64,000 nt of DNA from Branchinecta lynchi. Its lineage: Eukaryota; Arthropoda; Branchiopoda; Anostraca; Branchinectidae. Position 1 is the first letter of the stretch, and each line of letters starts with the position of its first letter. Made by a program: the position numbers and the translations under genes. Below, in pieces: positions 1-10,132 of the stretch. The notes under the pieces were generated by a model. The model saw only the letters and a list, made by a program, of their open reading frames with translations, was not told where the DNA came from and did not search any database. The stretch lies in assembly GCA_023053575.1 (NCBI GenBank), contig JAKZAP010000014.1:9796001-9860000 (forward strand), given 5' to 3'.

Positions 1-59
1 TTCACTAGTTGACAAAGTTTGGCTCTTTTAGTTGTCGCTGTCGCTATGCAGCAACACCG

Positions 60-322
60 TTTTTTGCGATTATTTCAAGTCCTGTTTGCAAAACTGGAAC
101 GGTCTTCTAAAGGTAAAAGGCTAGTGACGGCGTATCCATGAAAAAATAAAACATAAGCGGATGCAAAAAGCGTGAAAACGCTCCAATTTTTCTCGTTGTA
201 GCTTCATGAAGGCATTTTTTTTATTATAAATTCCGTAAAAATCAGGTACCGATTCGGTCAATTTTACCAGGTGCAACCCCCCCCCCCCCCCAATGAAGAA
301 ATGCTCGGGACGCCCCTGGTCA
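60..322 (-). repeat. Dispersed repeat family K, copy 1
   Basis: Reverse-complement relative of 13826-14105. Shared blocks are CTTCATGAAG, TTTTACC, AGGTAAAAGGCTAG, the poly-C/G run next to AATGAAGAAA and GGGGCGTC/GACGCCCCT. The ORFs crossing it are frame noise around the C homopolymer. Confidence 0.6.
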
Positions 323-560
323 GGATTAGGATGCTCTTGATGTCTAACTCTACGATCCGATGCAAAATCGCAGAGTACTTAGCGGAAGAGCCGGAAGCGT
401 CACCACAGCTGTCCCCAACGAACGCCGTTTATTGGTTGACACAGGATTTGAGTCATCGTTCGGGCGACGTTTCTCGTTCTTCCCGAGGTTCACTGGCGTG
501 TTTTGGACTTGGTCAGATAGAGTATTGATGTTAGAATGTTTTAAAAAAGAAAAGGTACAG
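318..560 (+). repeat. Diverged copy of the intron sequence that follows exon A
   Basis: This stretch aligns along its length, with small gaps, to 18650-18870: shared blocks include GATGCTCTTGATG/ATACTCTTGATG, TTGGTTGACA(C/G)AGGATTTGAG, then CACTGGCGTGTTTTGGACTT and TAGAGTATT. Since 18650-18870 directly follows the exon A donor, this may mark an older tandem duplication of the receptor locus. No exon copy lies just upstream here because a dispersed repeat (60-322) occupies that place. Confidence 0.6.
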
Positions 561-602
561 TAGTGTTTACAATAATCTTCCTTGACAACTTACTAATGGC
601 TA

Positions 603-1469
603 CACTGTCAGAAGTTTCATAACAGATAACACGAGGATGCGCGGTTTCAACATCATAATGCGTAATAAATAACACTTCAGATGTTATCTGTTGTGTTTGA
701 AAACGTTATGCATGAAATGTTATGCATAACAAGCTTTGTTAGGAAGAGACAAAGTAGCATCTACTGGCGATATTCCTTATCGTCATGTATCAGTCGTTGG
801 TTTTCGGAGGGGATTTCTATATTTCTTCCGTGGGCATTTTGAGCAGTGGTCATTCTAAGCCGTGGTCACGTTTTGGGGGAAATGAAGAGAACAAGCTTGC
901 AGTGTACATTTTTACAGCTGGTTCTGGAGACAGTAAAACAATATTTCATTTGATTTTTCAATATGATTTTTTTTAATCGCAAGATCTGTTGGAGTAAAAA
1001 GAAAGACAAGAATTAAACCAAGTGTACAGTAACTGTTTTGGGATTGACCTCCACAGGTTAATAAAATACTTGGCAAGTCTGAAGCTTTTGCTTTGGTATC
1101 CTTTTTCTGGCGCACGTGATAAACGCCACATCTGAATATTGCAGAAGGGGTGCAAAAAGCAGTGAATAGCCTTCTTAGAGATTTACGATTGTAATGACTA
1201 CTATTAGGAGCTATTTATGTAAGAGAAATACAGTAAGAGATGGTTTGCAAGCACGCTGAATAATGGCGGAATAGGTTTTAGACAAGGAGTATTGGGAGAA
1301 CAAGGCCGGGCTATTTCAGTGGAAACGTAGAAGCAAGAACAATTGCAAAAGTAAAAGGCGCTTTCCTAAACTGTCATAAGTTTCATGGGATGTTATATGT
1401 TAAGGTTTTGCAAACGTTATGCATGACGAGCATAGTCAGGAAGAGCAAAGAAAAAACCGTCTGACAGTG
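603..1469. mobile_element. TIR element of the CACTGTCAGA family, flanked by TA
   Basis: Begins CACTGTCAGAAGTTTC after TA (601-602) and ends TCTGACAGTG before TA (1470-1471). Internally it contains GAAAACGTTATGCATGA near 700 and a diverged repeat of it near 1410, plus an internal TIR-like start at 1367, so it may be two fused copies. Related to 22736-23125, 25469-25722 and 34799-35184. TA duplication with such ends suggests a Tc1/mariner-type non-autonomous element. No transposase is visible. Confidence 0.55.
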
Positions 1470-1474
1470 TAATT

Positions 1475-1855
1475 CTCAGATTTTTTTCTATTCTCGGGAT
1501 GAATGATCGAACCTTATATATAGGATGAAATAGAAATTATTAGCCTAAAAGTCCTTATACGGCACAATCGTTTCACACAAAAATAATCAAACCCTCGACC
1601 AAAAGAAAAACCTAAAAAAATTAGTTTATTTTCTAACACTCCATGCATTTTATGGCACTAAACTTCTGTTGTATATTTAGTTGTGCTCTTGAAATGTTTT
1701 TGAAAGAAAAAACCTAGCTAAAAACAAATACTACAAGTTGGCCAGGAATATGTATAACAAGACCGAAGGTTCCGATGAGATCCATAAATTTAATATTTTT
1801 TTACTTTTTGATCTGGATCTTAATCTTGAGAAACGAACATGCAATCACTCCAGTT
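1475..1855. other. No gene or recognisable repeat seen
   Basis: AT-rich stretch with only short spurious ORFs. No splice-flanked coding segment was found on either strand. Confidence 0.5.
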
Positions 1856-1859
1856 CGGC

Positions 1860-2760
1860 AACAGCCCAACAGGATCCTTGCCAAAATGGCGGAATTATCG
1901 CTGGAGAACATCGCAGCGGATTTTCCGTTCTTAGCAATTGTTTAAAGTTTAACCGAAAGGGCTGAGATCGGACAATCTATTTACTCATCACTGATTCGCT
2001 TACAGAGGTTTGAAGACCGAATGAAAATACATTACTGCACTATTCACGATGATCGATTTCCACATAGCGGAATTTCCCTGTCGGATCTCTGTGACCTCTA
2101 TGCGCTTGTTCCTGTGTCGTGTGCTTGGCGAAAACGTTTTACGGGCAATAAGTGTCCCCGCAGCATTCCGCGAGCGCGTCACTGGCCCCTGAAAAGCCTC
2201 GTTTGTATCGAGATTCAAATTTTCCGCGTCATAGTAGAATTTTTCGTTGTTAGAGGCGTATTCTCGCCGTTCCCAGAGGACTCCTTGGGGAATCGAAGGG
2301 AACGGCGAGAATAGAGGGAGTCACCACGCGGACTCCGCGTGGGAATGCTTGGGAATGAACACGGGGAACGCTTCCAAAAGGAATTTTGTTCGAAACAAAA
2401 ATATGCAGTTGACGAAATTAGTCTTGATCTTGATCCACTTTAATTTTGGTTTTGTTTCTTCTGACTGTTTTTAATTAATTTTATATTGCACCAAAAAATC
2501 GATTCCCCTCCGAATCTGAAAGGTAGTCCTTTTTGATGATGGTGATGATAATCGGAGCATTCCCCGTCCGTGGGGACTCGCGAGAATAAGGGGAGTGAGT
2601 CCCCGGGACAAACAAAAACGCGGGGACTCCTCGAGTAGAGTCCGCGGGGAACGGCGAGAACACGCCTCAGGACGGCCGTGATATTCTTGACGTTATACTA
2701 GAGCAAATAGTGTAAAATAAAAAATCCCTTAACACAATCCATGAGCGTCTTCTACCCTTG
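1860..2760 (-). repeat. Dispersed repeat family H, copy 1 (split by a TIR element)
   Basis: Reading the minus strand, blocks match 22436-23350 in the same order: TTAAGGGA(A/T)TTTTTT, CACTATTTGCTCTAG, CGGCCGTCCT, then after the insertion GACGCGGAAAAT, GCTTTTCAG, GACAGGGAAATTC, CGTGAATAGTG and CGGTCTTCAA. The insertion at 2254-2667 is absent from the second copy. A minus-strand open stretch (2218-2000) hints at old coding sequence, but no domain is recognised. Confidence 0.65.
2254..2667. mobile_element. MITE with AGGCGTATTC ends, copy A
   Basis: 414 bp with terminal inverted repeats AGGCGTATTCTCGCC / GGCGAGAACACGCCT and extended internal inverted symmetry (GGGAACGGCGAGAATAGAGG near the left, CGCGAGAATAAGGGG near the right). 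Flanks are TAG and CAG. Copy B has a clean TAA on both sides, so a 3-bp target duplication of PIF/Harbinger type is plausible. It interrupts family H between 2253 and 2668. Confidence 0.75.
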
Positions 2761-2790
2761 TAACAATAGGAACTGTTAGTTGCTATTTTT

Positions 2791-3002
2791 GTTCCAACCT
2801 CGTGAAAATTTACTACGCTGACCATTCCATCAGAAAAGTACTAATAGTAACTATTTGCTTACCATGCTTCGGAGCGTAGTAACTACGAATCTCTGTGACG
2901 TGATTGGCCGGATTAGCCCGTGGCATGATATTCAGCTGAAAAGTTGATATTTAGCTGAAAACGTGACGTCAGGCGTAGTAACTATGGTAGTTAGGGTGGA
3001 AC
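2791..3002. mobile_element. Small TIR element with GTTCCAACC ends, copy 1
   Basis: Begins GTTCCAACCTCGTG and ends GTTAGGGTGGAAC, with GTAGTAACTA motifs in opposite orientations and a GTGACGTC box near the right. Similar ends and a GACGTCA box occur at 26457-26611. No target duplication was identified. Confidence 0.5.
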
Positions 3003-3004
3003 AC

Positions 3005-3222
3005 ACTCCATAAGATGCACTGTATTCTTTTACACAAATCAGTTGGCAAAACTTTAATATATGTTTCTCAGTCATCTTGGGCTCAAGGAGTATTTAGGTC
3101 CCGTTCAGACTGTAGGTAGAAGAAATGAACCTGATTCGAAAAAACGATTCTAGCTATTTTTTTTCCATTCGGAGTCATTTCTTACAAAACCTAGTTTGTA
3201 AAATTTTCTGTGAAACGTTTTT
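3005..3222. other. Unassigned spacer
   Basis: No gene, repeat match or structure recognised. Confidence 0.4.
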
Positions 3223-4329
3223 ATGGCACTTGAGCTTACTCATGTGCCATATAGCGATTGTAATTTCTGTCCGTCAGTCGGTCTGTCGGTCCCGGTTTTG
3301 CTAGTTCGGGCACTTCCAGATAAGCTAGGACGATGAAACTTGGCAGGCATATCAGGAACTGGACCAGATTAAATTAGAAATGGTCGCTTCCCCGATCCGA
3401 CCATCTGGAGGGGAGTGGAGGGAGGGGGAATCCGGAAAAAATAGGAAAAATTAGATATTTTTAGCATACGAACGGGTTATCGGATCTTAATGAAACTTGA
3501 TATATGTGGAAGGACTTCGTGCCTCAGACCCTCCATTTTAAATCCAGACCGGATCCGGTGTCATTGGGGGGAGTTGGAGGGGAAACCTGAAATCTTGGAA
3601 AACACTTAGAGTGGAGAGATCCGGATGAAACTTGGTGGAAAGTACAAGCAAAAGTCCTAGATACGTGACTGATATAACCGGAACGGATCCGCTTACTTTG
3701 GGGGAGTTGGGGGGGGGGGGGGGGAGAAGTCCGAATTTGTAGTGATCCAGCGAGTTCCGTGCTTCCTGATGTGCTGGGATGATGGAAATTGACAGGCATG
3801 TCTGGGACCCGACCAGATTAAATAGGAAATCGTCAATTCCCCGATTCGACCATCTGGGGGGGGGGGGGAGTGGAGGGAGGGTGAAGCCAAAATTTGAGGT
3901 ATTTTTAGCTTGCGAACGGGTGATCGGATCTTGATGAAAGTTGATATTTAGGATGACCTCGTGTCTCAGACATCTCACTTTAAATCCGGGCCGGATCCGA
4001 TGACACTGGGGGGAGTTTGAGGAGGGAACTGGAAATTTTGAGAAACGCATAGAGTGGAGGGATCGGGATGAAACTTGGTCGGAAAAACAAGCACAAGTCC
4101 TAGACACGTCATTGACATAACCGGACCGGATCAGGGCACTGTGGGGGAGTTGGGGTGGGGGTCCAGATTTCTAGCGATCCCGCGAGTTCGGTATACTTCC
4201 TGATGTCCTAGGTCGATGAAACTTTGCAGGTATGTCAGGGATCCAAACAGATTGACTTGAGAACAGCCGTTTCCCCGACCCGACGATCGTGGGGGGAGTG
4301 GGTGAGAGAGACAAGAGAGAGAGAGACAA

Positions 4330-6042
4330 ATAATGTAATATATAATGGAATCTTACAAAAGAAAATTTTGATATCATAACAGACCTACCACGTGAAAATC
4401 TATACAGATTTGTTTGTGGCAGGATTAAATAATTTAATCACTTAGCCTAGTTTTATTTTAAACAAAAAAGAAAAGGGAAAAAATAAATGCAGCACTATAC
4501 ATAGACAACTACATAAATACTTTTTGTTCAATATTATATATAAACAAATTAAAGACAATTAAACCTCGTGGCAATCCAGAACCGATTCATACCCAAGGTA
4601 ACCCTCTCTCCTCACCCATCTTTACTCATCAAAAAACTTTTCATCTTATTTTTAAATGAATATACACTCTCGGCCATCCTAGTGCTTTCCGGCAGATTAT
4701 TCCATACTGAAACACTCACATTTCTAAACACAAAACTAGACCGTGAAGTATGTCGTCTCTCATGTACAAGGTCCTCTGAATTCCTTGTTTCATATGAATG
4801 GTACGCAGAATTCGATGACAATATATTACAAAAATAATTAGGTGCTAGCTGATTTAGACACTGATAAACGAATACACAAATCTGATAATCTCTCATCTGC
4901 CCAACATTTAAAATATTAAAATGGCGATAACAGTCCAGCGTATGTTCACATTTTTCAAAATCACCGAGTATACGCAACGCTTTATTCTGTACGATTTGGA
5001 TCCGCTTATAATTTACAACAAAATTACTCGCCCAAACAGAGCAACCGTATACAATGTAAGGATGAACAATATAATTATATAAGACTTTCAGAACTGAAAC
5101 AGGGAAAATATGTTTAAATCTACGGAGCAGACCTAAACCCCGCGCAACTTTAACCGATACAATTTCACTATGTTTTTTCCAATTTAAATTACAATCAACA
5201 TGAAATCCTAAGTACCTTGTACTAAATACCTGCTTAATCTCCATACCATTAAAACTAACTAAACCGAGAACATTATCAATAATACCAGTACGGCTAAAAA
5301 TCATGTTATTGGTTTTACTTGCGTTTACTGCTAAACAACTAAGACTAGTAAAAACATGCAGGTTATGTAACACTTTATTTGCTTTGAGAACAAGTTCACT
5401 CAAAGCCTTTCCAGCAATAGTAATGGCGGTGTCATCAGCGAAGGATGTAATAGCGGCATCGGGAATGTAGAACCGTAATGTGTCGACGTAAATTAAATAC
5501 AAAAGCGGACCTAATACCGACCCCTGCGGAACCCCACACTGTACAGGACGAGGCGAACTAACAATATCCCCCATTACTACACGCATTGACCTACCATATA
5601 AATAAGATCGAAACCAATCAATCCATTTACCTTGTATCCCTAAACGTGAAATCCTATCTAATAACAACTCAAAATCAACAGTATCAAAAGCTTTTTTAAA
5701 ATCAATAAAAATAGTTAAAGGAGTAGAACCACTCTCAAATACATTGTTTAAAACGTCCAGAAGATGGTGCACTGCATGACTAGTAGAATGAGATTTACGG
5801 AATCCAAATTGTGTATCACATAAAAGCCCAAGAGAATCAAGGTACGAATAGAGTTTCTTGTGCACAACCTTTTCAAATATTTTGGAGAATAACGGTAGAA
5901 TCGATATAGGTCTCCAGTTTGACATTTCACTTCTATTACCGCCTTTATGCAGCGGTATAATTTTTGCTTGCTTTAAAGCATCTGGGAACTGGCCTTTTTC
6001 GATGGATAGGTTCACTAAGTACAGAATACAAGGAAGTATGTA
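4330..6042 (-). mobile_element. 5'-truncated LINE (jockey/CR1/L2-like) inserted in family G
   Basis: Minus-strand non-LTR retrotransposon whose reverse-transcriptase frame runs from about 6042 to 4612, followed by an AT-rich 3' region down to about 4330. The 5' edge is fixed because family G sequence resumes immediately (compare 49325-49345 and 39330-39350). 5' truncation with an intact downstream frame is typical of LINE insertion. The 3' boundary near the AGAGAGAGAGAC tract is approximate. Confidence 0.8.
4612..6042 (-). CDS. LINE reverse transcriptase, N-terminally truncated but open frame
   Basis: About 475 open codons on the minus strand. Reverse transcriptase motifs appear in order: IIPLHKGG, NWRPISILP with KIFEK, GFRKSHST, motif A FIDFKKAFDTVD (first catalytic Asp), motif B QCGVPQGSVLGPLL, motif C SFADDTAI (catalytic Asp pair), LAVNASKT, and the thumb-type RYLGFHVDCNLNWKKH. 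The C-terminal part holds YGCSVWASNF, IQNKALRIL-like and YETRNSEDL blocks common to LINE C-termini. The N-terminal endonuclease is missing through 5' truncation, so it cannot move on its own. No authentic start codon remains; the open frame simply continues to the truncation point. The same C-terminal blocks occur in the LINE at 29137-29650, a different subfamily. Clade assignment within the jockey/CR1/L2 group is uncertain. Confidence 0.92.
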   Translation of the reverse strand, partial: YILPCILYLVNLSIEKGQFPDALKQAKIIPLHKGGNRSEMSNWRPISILPLFSKIFEKVVHKKLYSYLDSLGLLCDTQFGFRKSHSTSHAVHHLLDVLNNVFESGSTPLTIFIDFKKAFDTVDFELLLDRISRLGIQGKWIDWFRSYLYGRSMRVVMGDIVSSPRPVQCGVPQGSVLGPLLYLIYVDTLRFYIPDAAITSFADDTAITIAGKALSELVLKANKVLHNLHVFTSLSCLAVNASKTNNMIFSRTGIIDNVLGLVSFNGMEIKQVFSTRYLGFHVDCNLNWKKHSEIVSVKVARGLGLLRRFKHIFPVSVLKVLYNYIVHPYIVYGCSVWASNFVVNYKRIQIVQNKALRILGDFEKCEHTLDCYRHFNILNVGQMRDYQICVFVYQCLNQLAPNYFCNILSSNSAYHSYETRNSEDLVHERRHTSRSSFVFRNVSVSVWNNLPESTRMAESVYSFKNKMKSFLMSKDG

Positions 6043-7274
6043 AGGAATCTAGTGGCGTGCATAACTTTTGAACGGGTGATCGGATTTGAATGAAACTTGT
6101 CTGGTGAGCTATCACCTCGGACGTTCAGTGTCACGTCCGGGTCGGGTCCGATACCTGTGGGGATGGGGGGGGGGGGGAAACTCAAGAAACTCTAAAAGCA
6201 CACGGATTGGGACGAAACTTAATGGATGGAACAAGCATTAGGCCTAGATGAAATTGACGGAGCCAGATGGTTTCGGGGCTCTGTGGGGGGAGTTGGAGGG
6301 GGTTTCCTGGAATTCCGGTAGTCGTGAGTTAGAATAGTTCCAGATGTAAAACGACAACGAAACTTTGCAGGCATATTAGCGACCCGAATTATCTTGACTT
6401 AAGAACCTGACACAACATACCCCTGGAAACTTCCGTCCCTAGATCCGAGCATTTTTTGGGGAGCAAGAGAAGAGAAATACGGAAATTGACTTCTATAAAT
6501 TGCAAACGAGTGGTCTAACAAGTGAAACTTCATGGGTGATACGAATCGATGGCCTCGACAGGTAAAACATGCGTTCGAACCATATGCGACCACGATTAGG
6601 GGAATTGGGGGTGGGGGGACTTTTGACATGCACAAAAACCAAACCGAATGAGATGCAAATTCGACAGTGCCGAGTTTATGCGGCCTAGATTTGTTATTTG
6701 GCGTCCGGGCCGGATTTGGCCAAGGTAGGGGGGGGGGGGTGGGGTACTGGAAACTTGCAGATAGGCTATGCTCCAATGTCAGTAAAACTTGATGGACAGG
6801 AACAGGGAATTAAGAGATTGGGTCCGAACCGGCTCCGACAACGTTGGGAGGGAAAAATGCTCAGATTCGAGTAAAACTTGATAGATTGTATAAAAGAAGA
6901 TGCTTTAGGTGGTCGATTTTTTTTTATTCCGAACCAGACTCGGCCACGGTAGGTGGAGATAGAGTGAGTACCGGAAATCGTGTAGCACGTCTAGGGATCA
7001 AACAAATGGATTTATTTGGATGAAAGTTTGAACAGTCATGTGCATTTGCTACAGACAATCGAGACGATGCCGGAACTGCTCACAAATGAGTGAAACTAAA
7101 TATCCAGATCCAGATAACCGGTTTTACGCATCTGTAGCATGAGACGCGAAAACTCTTTCGGAGCATAACGAACACGGAAAATAGTGAAATATGGCAAATG
7201 CAAAGATTAGTGAGGTGTCATTCTTGTACAGCCTACTCGTACAAGTGCCATATGAGCTCGTAGCTCTTGTTGTA

Positions 7275-7685
7275 AATGAAACTGTTTTGAGAACTGTTTT
7301 AAGATCCGTTGAACAAAGTATAGGTTGCAAAACCGTTTCTGCAATAAACGTTTATGGACGTTGAACCCTGAGTTCGAACTTTTTGTGGAGGCTATTTATT
7401 CGACAATTCAGTTCCAGAAAACCCTACAATAGGAAAATTATGTGTCTTGATCAGAGGCATTACCAGACAAAATATTTCGCGGAATTGGGCAAGGTCATTA
7501 CCGCCTGGCTGGTTGTTTTAGCAGGGATACCGACAGTTTTTAAGAATACTGCATGATTTGACAAAAAATCGACTTTTATCGACTGTTTTGAAGATTAAAA
7601 CTTTGTTTTTGAATTGACTGTATCCGTTTAACTACTTCCACAAATTGACTGGACGACCTCCCCCCCCTCCATTCGTGGTGCCCCT
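7275..7685. other. No gene or repeat recognised
   Basis: No coding segment with splice signals. A short poly-C segment followed by GGTGCCCCTGGTC near 7660-7690 resembles the edge of family K. Confidence 0.4.
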
Positions 7686-7689
7686 GGTC

Positions 7690-8004
7690 TCGATTCTTGT
7701 TCTTGTTATCGCTTTGCTTTTCACCTTTACAACATCACTTTGATATCCATGTTTTATTGGGTTCTGGGCCTCAGCCGGGAAGTGCAATGGGGGGTTGGGG
7801 GCCAGCCATCCTGTGCTTTCACACCCTTCCTGTCACCTTCCCCGGATTTCTCCAGGTACCCATTTCAAGCTGGGTGGACTTTGGCTTGTCTTACAGGGTC
7901 ACGCCACTAACCCCCGTACCAAACCAAACAGCAGGCACTACCGAGACTCGAACAGGCGACCCTTCACTTGCGAGTCCGGCGCGCTAACCACTCGGCCACG
8001 GACG
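7690..8004 (-). mobile_element. tRNA-derived SINE
   Basis: Minus strand from about 8004 reads GTCCGTGGCCGAGTGGTTAG, a tRNA-like 5' end with an A box (TGGCCGAGTGG), then a B box TGTTCGAGTC about 40 bp later. A non-tRNA body follows (TACCTGGAGAAATCCGGGG, then GACAGGAAGGG), ending in CAA/AAC-rich tail sequence (AACAAGAACAAGAATCG) near 7700. The head lacks a complete cloverleaf and continues into the body, so it is a SINE rather than a tRNA gene. Only one copy is seen in the window. Confidence 0.75.
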
Positions 8005-8094
8005 TAAAAAACGGTCGAAGTGATCAAACTTTTCCGAAAACAGAAAAGGGCATAAACGAAATAACTTAACACTGTGAGACACGGGACTTCCTAA

Positions 8095-8507
8095 AAGTGT
8101 ATTCTCGCCGTTCCCCGAGGACTCCTCGGGGAATCGAAGGGAACGGCGAGTATAGAGGGAGTCGCTCCACGCAGACTCCGCCCAGGAAAACAACGAAAAC
8201 ACGGAGAATGCTTCTAAAATGGATTTTGTTCGAAAAAAAGAATGTGCAGTTGACGAAATTAATGGATCCACTTTATTTTGGGTTTTGTTTATTCTGATTC
8301 TTTTTAACTAATTTTACATAGCACCAACACCGGCAAAAATTGATTCCCCTCCGAATATGAAAGGGCGTCCTTTTTGATGATGGTGATGATAATCAGAGCA
8401 TCCCCGCCCGTGGGGACTCGGGAGAATAGTGGAAGTGATTCCCCGGGACAAACAAAAATGCGGCTACTTCTTAAGTAGAGTCCTCATGGAACGGCGAGAA
8501 TACGCCT
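8095..8507. mobile_element. MITE with AGGCGTATTC ends, copy B
   Basis: 413-bp close relative of 2254-2667 in the same orientation. The left end has mutated to AAGTGTATTCTCGCC; the right end is GGCGAGAATACGCCT. TAA precedes (8092-8094) and follows (8508-8510), supporting a 3-bp target duplication. Confidence 0.8.
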
Positions 8508-8511
8508 TAAG

Positions 8512-8850
8512 TGAAAGCGTTTGGGAACCTGCAATTGGCTGGAAAAGGTATCCTAACTCTTTTTTTATCGTATGATTACATTTTTCGTATAGGTGTTTGA
8601 AAAGATATAACAGCTTAAAGTCTTCAAACTCTTATTACAAAAGCGAATTATGCTTTCTATTGGTTGTAGTTGTTGAGACTATTTTTTTCTTTAAAAAAAG
8701 CCATTAACGTCTTACTTTCACAACTCTGTTAGAAAATACTATTGAGCTAGTTGGCAACGTTTCTACCATTAACAGGCTCAAAATTGTAACCATACGCCGA
8801 TAAGTATCTGTTAACTCGGGAATCTAAATCAAAAGTCCTTGACCTCCCGC
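8512..8850. other. No gene or repeat recognised
   Basis: Nothing coding or repeated was recognised on either strand. Confidence 0.4.
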
Positions 8851-8855
8851 TGTTA

Positions 8856-9647
8856 AAGCTTGTTCACACGGGGCTGAAACAGCGGCCGATTCTCGATCAG
8901 CGGCTGATTTACGCGCGTAAATAGCGGTTGAAAAAATTCCAAAAATCAGCCGCTGATTTTACAAATAGGCGCTTATTTTCGTCGCGGTCACCGATTGGGG
9001 TACAGTGAACAGACTGTAATTAGGGGAATTAGTCAAGCTTGGCGAGTTTTAGGTCAATCCAGTTCAGATTCTGTCAGAGCAATGTGAACATAACATGATT
9101 TTTACATTGAGCATACAAGGATTACTAAATGATTTCGAAAAAAAGGTAGAATAATTTTCTAATTTCAATAGCGTATGTTCTGTTTCTGTCTGATATTTTT
9201 TTCAATATTTTTCTTTGATAAAATAATAATTTAAATAATTTTTCCATTCAGCCATCACTGAAAAGTGACTGACAACACAAAATGATTGCATTCTGTTCTC
9301 GTATTATTTATATTTATTATTAGTTATATTTTATGTTCAGTTTTAAAAACAAAATTATTTAAATTAGTTTTATTTGATTTTTAACTTGAAATTTACCCAG
9401 TCGCTTGAAATCTGTCAATATTCGATTGTTGCTTTTATCTACTCTAAAGACTACAAATCAACTATATTTGACTTTGACAAACTCACAAGATGTTTGTGTT
9501 AATTTTATGTATTTTGTTACAGAGAAAAATAATATTCGGAATTAGGTTTTTCTTTTTAATTCTCCCGTCAACCCCAAACAGTGATCTGTCGTCTGAACAG
9601 ATCAGCCGCTGTTTACGCGCTTATTTCAGTCCCGTGTGAACAAGCTT
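8856..9647. mobile_element. TIR element with AAGCTTGTTCACACGGG ends and TTA duplication
   Basis: 792 bp. The left end AAGCTTGTTCACACGGG matches the reverse complement of the right end apart from internal changes (GACTGAAAT versus GGCTGAAAC). TTA flanks both sides (8853-8855 and 9648-9650). Subterminal AGCGGCTGAT and TACGCGC motifs recur inverted. The core is very AT-rich and has no transposase. A 3-bp TTA duplication suggests PIF/Harbinger; TTAA-type (piggyBac) targeting with a 1-bp shift is the alternative. Confidence 0.8.
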
Positions 9648-9759
9648 TTAAACTCATTTTGTTAGCTCCCTTCCATCTTCCATGAAAGAAATTCCGTTTT
9701 CTTCTTGTTCGTCGTGCCATCTTTCAAACTGAAAAGTGCGCGAATTGTGATTCATCACT

Positions 9760-9825
9760 ATGGAGGAGTCACATCATCATATATATTTGTCGAAAAGGAT
9801 AAAGATGTTCTGGAGTTCTGCCAGA
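9760..9825 (+). CDS. Possible short first coding exon (uncertain)
   Basis: ATG at 9760 opens 22 codons (MEESHHHIYLSKRIKMFWSSAR) ending exactly at a strong GTAAGT donor (9826). Unspliced, the frame stops three codons later. It lies between two transposons. No continuing exon was proven; candidate segments are near 12393 and 12620. It may be chance. Confidence 0.2.
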
Positions 9826-10132
9826 GTAAGTAAATAATTCAATCTCTGTTTTTGTTTTCTTTGTCAACCTGTCTCAGACCAACTGGATGCTCGTAAGCTT
9901 TTCTTGGTTAGCCTGTCTCAGATCATCCTCACACCAACTGAATTCTCATAAGCTACAATCCTATTCTTGTAAGCTTAGTGAAGAAATGATTTCTTAATTC
10001 CTTTTATTAATTTCTTTTCATAATTCTGTGAATGATTTCTGAACTCTTTCTAATACCAATCTAATTTAATACCAATCAGTTTCACTTTCACCTCAAACAC
10101 AGCAACTCAAACACAGCAGATCAGCATTAGGT

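Larger units (their letters stand above)
3223..7270 (+). repeat. G-rich tandem-repeat element (family G), copy 1, split by a LINE
   Basis: Starts with a hairpin-like ATGGCACTTGAG...CATGTGCCATA and a GTCC-rich stretch (GTCCGTCAGTCGGTC), and ends CAAGTGCCATATGAGC...AGCTCTTGTT. In between are degenerate units of about 430 bp, each with three sub-blocks centred on GATGAAACTTG and separated by poly-G runs. ORFs here (up to 189 codons on the minus strand) are proline-rich products of the homopolymers and are not genes. A LINE interrupts it between about 4330 and 6042; the G-family sequence resumes at GGAATCTAGTGGCGTGC. Confidence 0.75.

Noticed and set aside
3538..4107. 189-codon minus-strand proline-rich ORF
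   Set aside because: It is produced by G homopolymers and family G repeat units; the frame breaks in other copies.
7690..8004. Functional tRNA gene
   Set aside because: A and B boxes are present, but no complete cloverleaf is formed and the sequence continues into a SINE body and tail.
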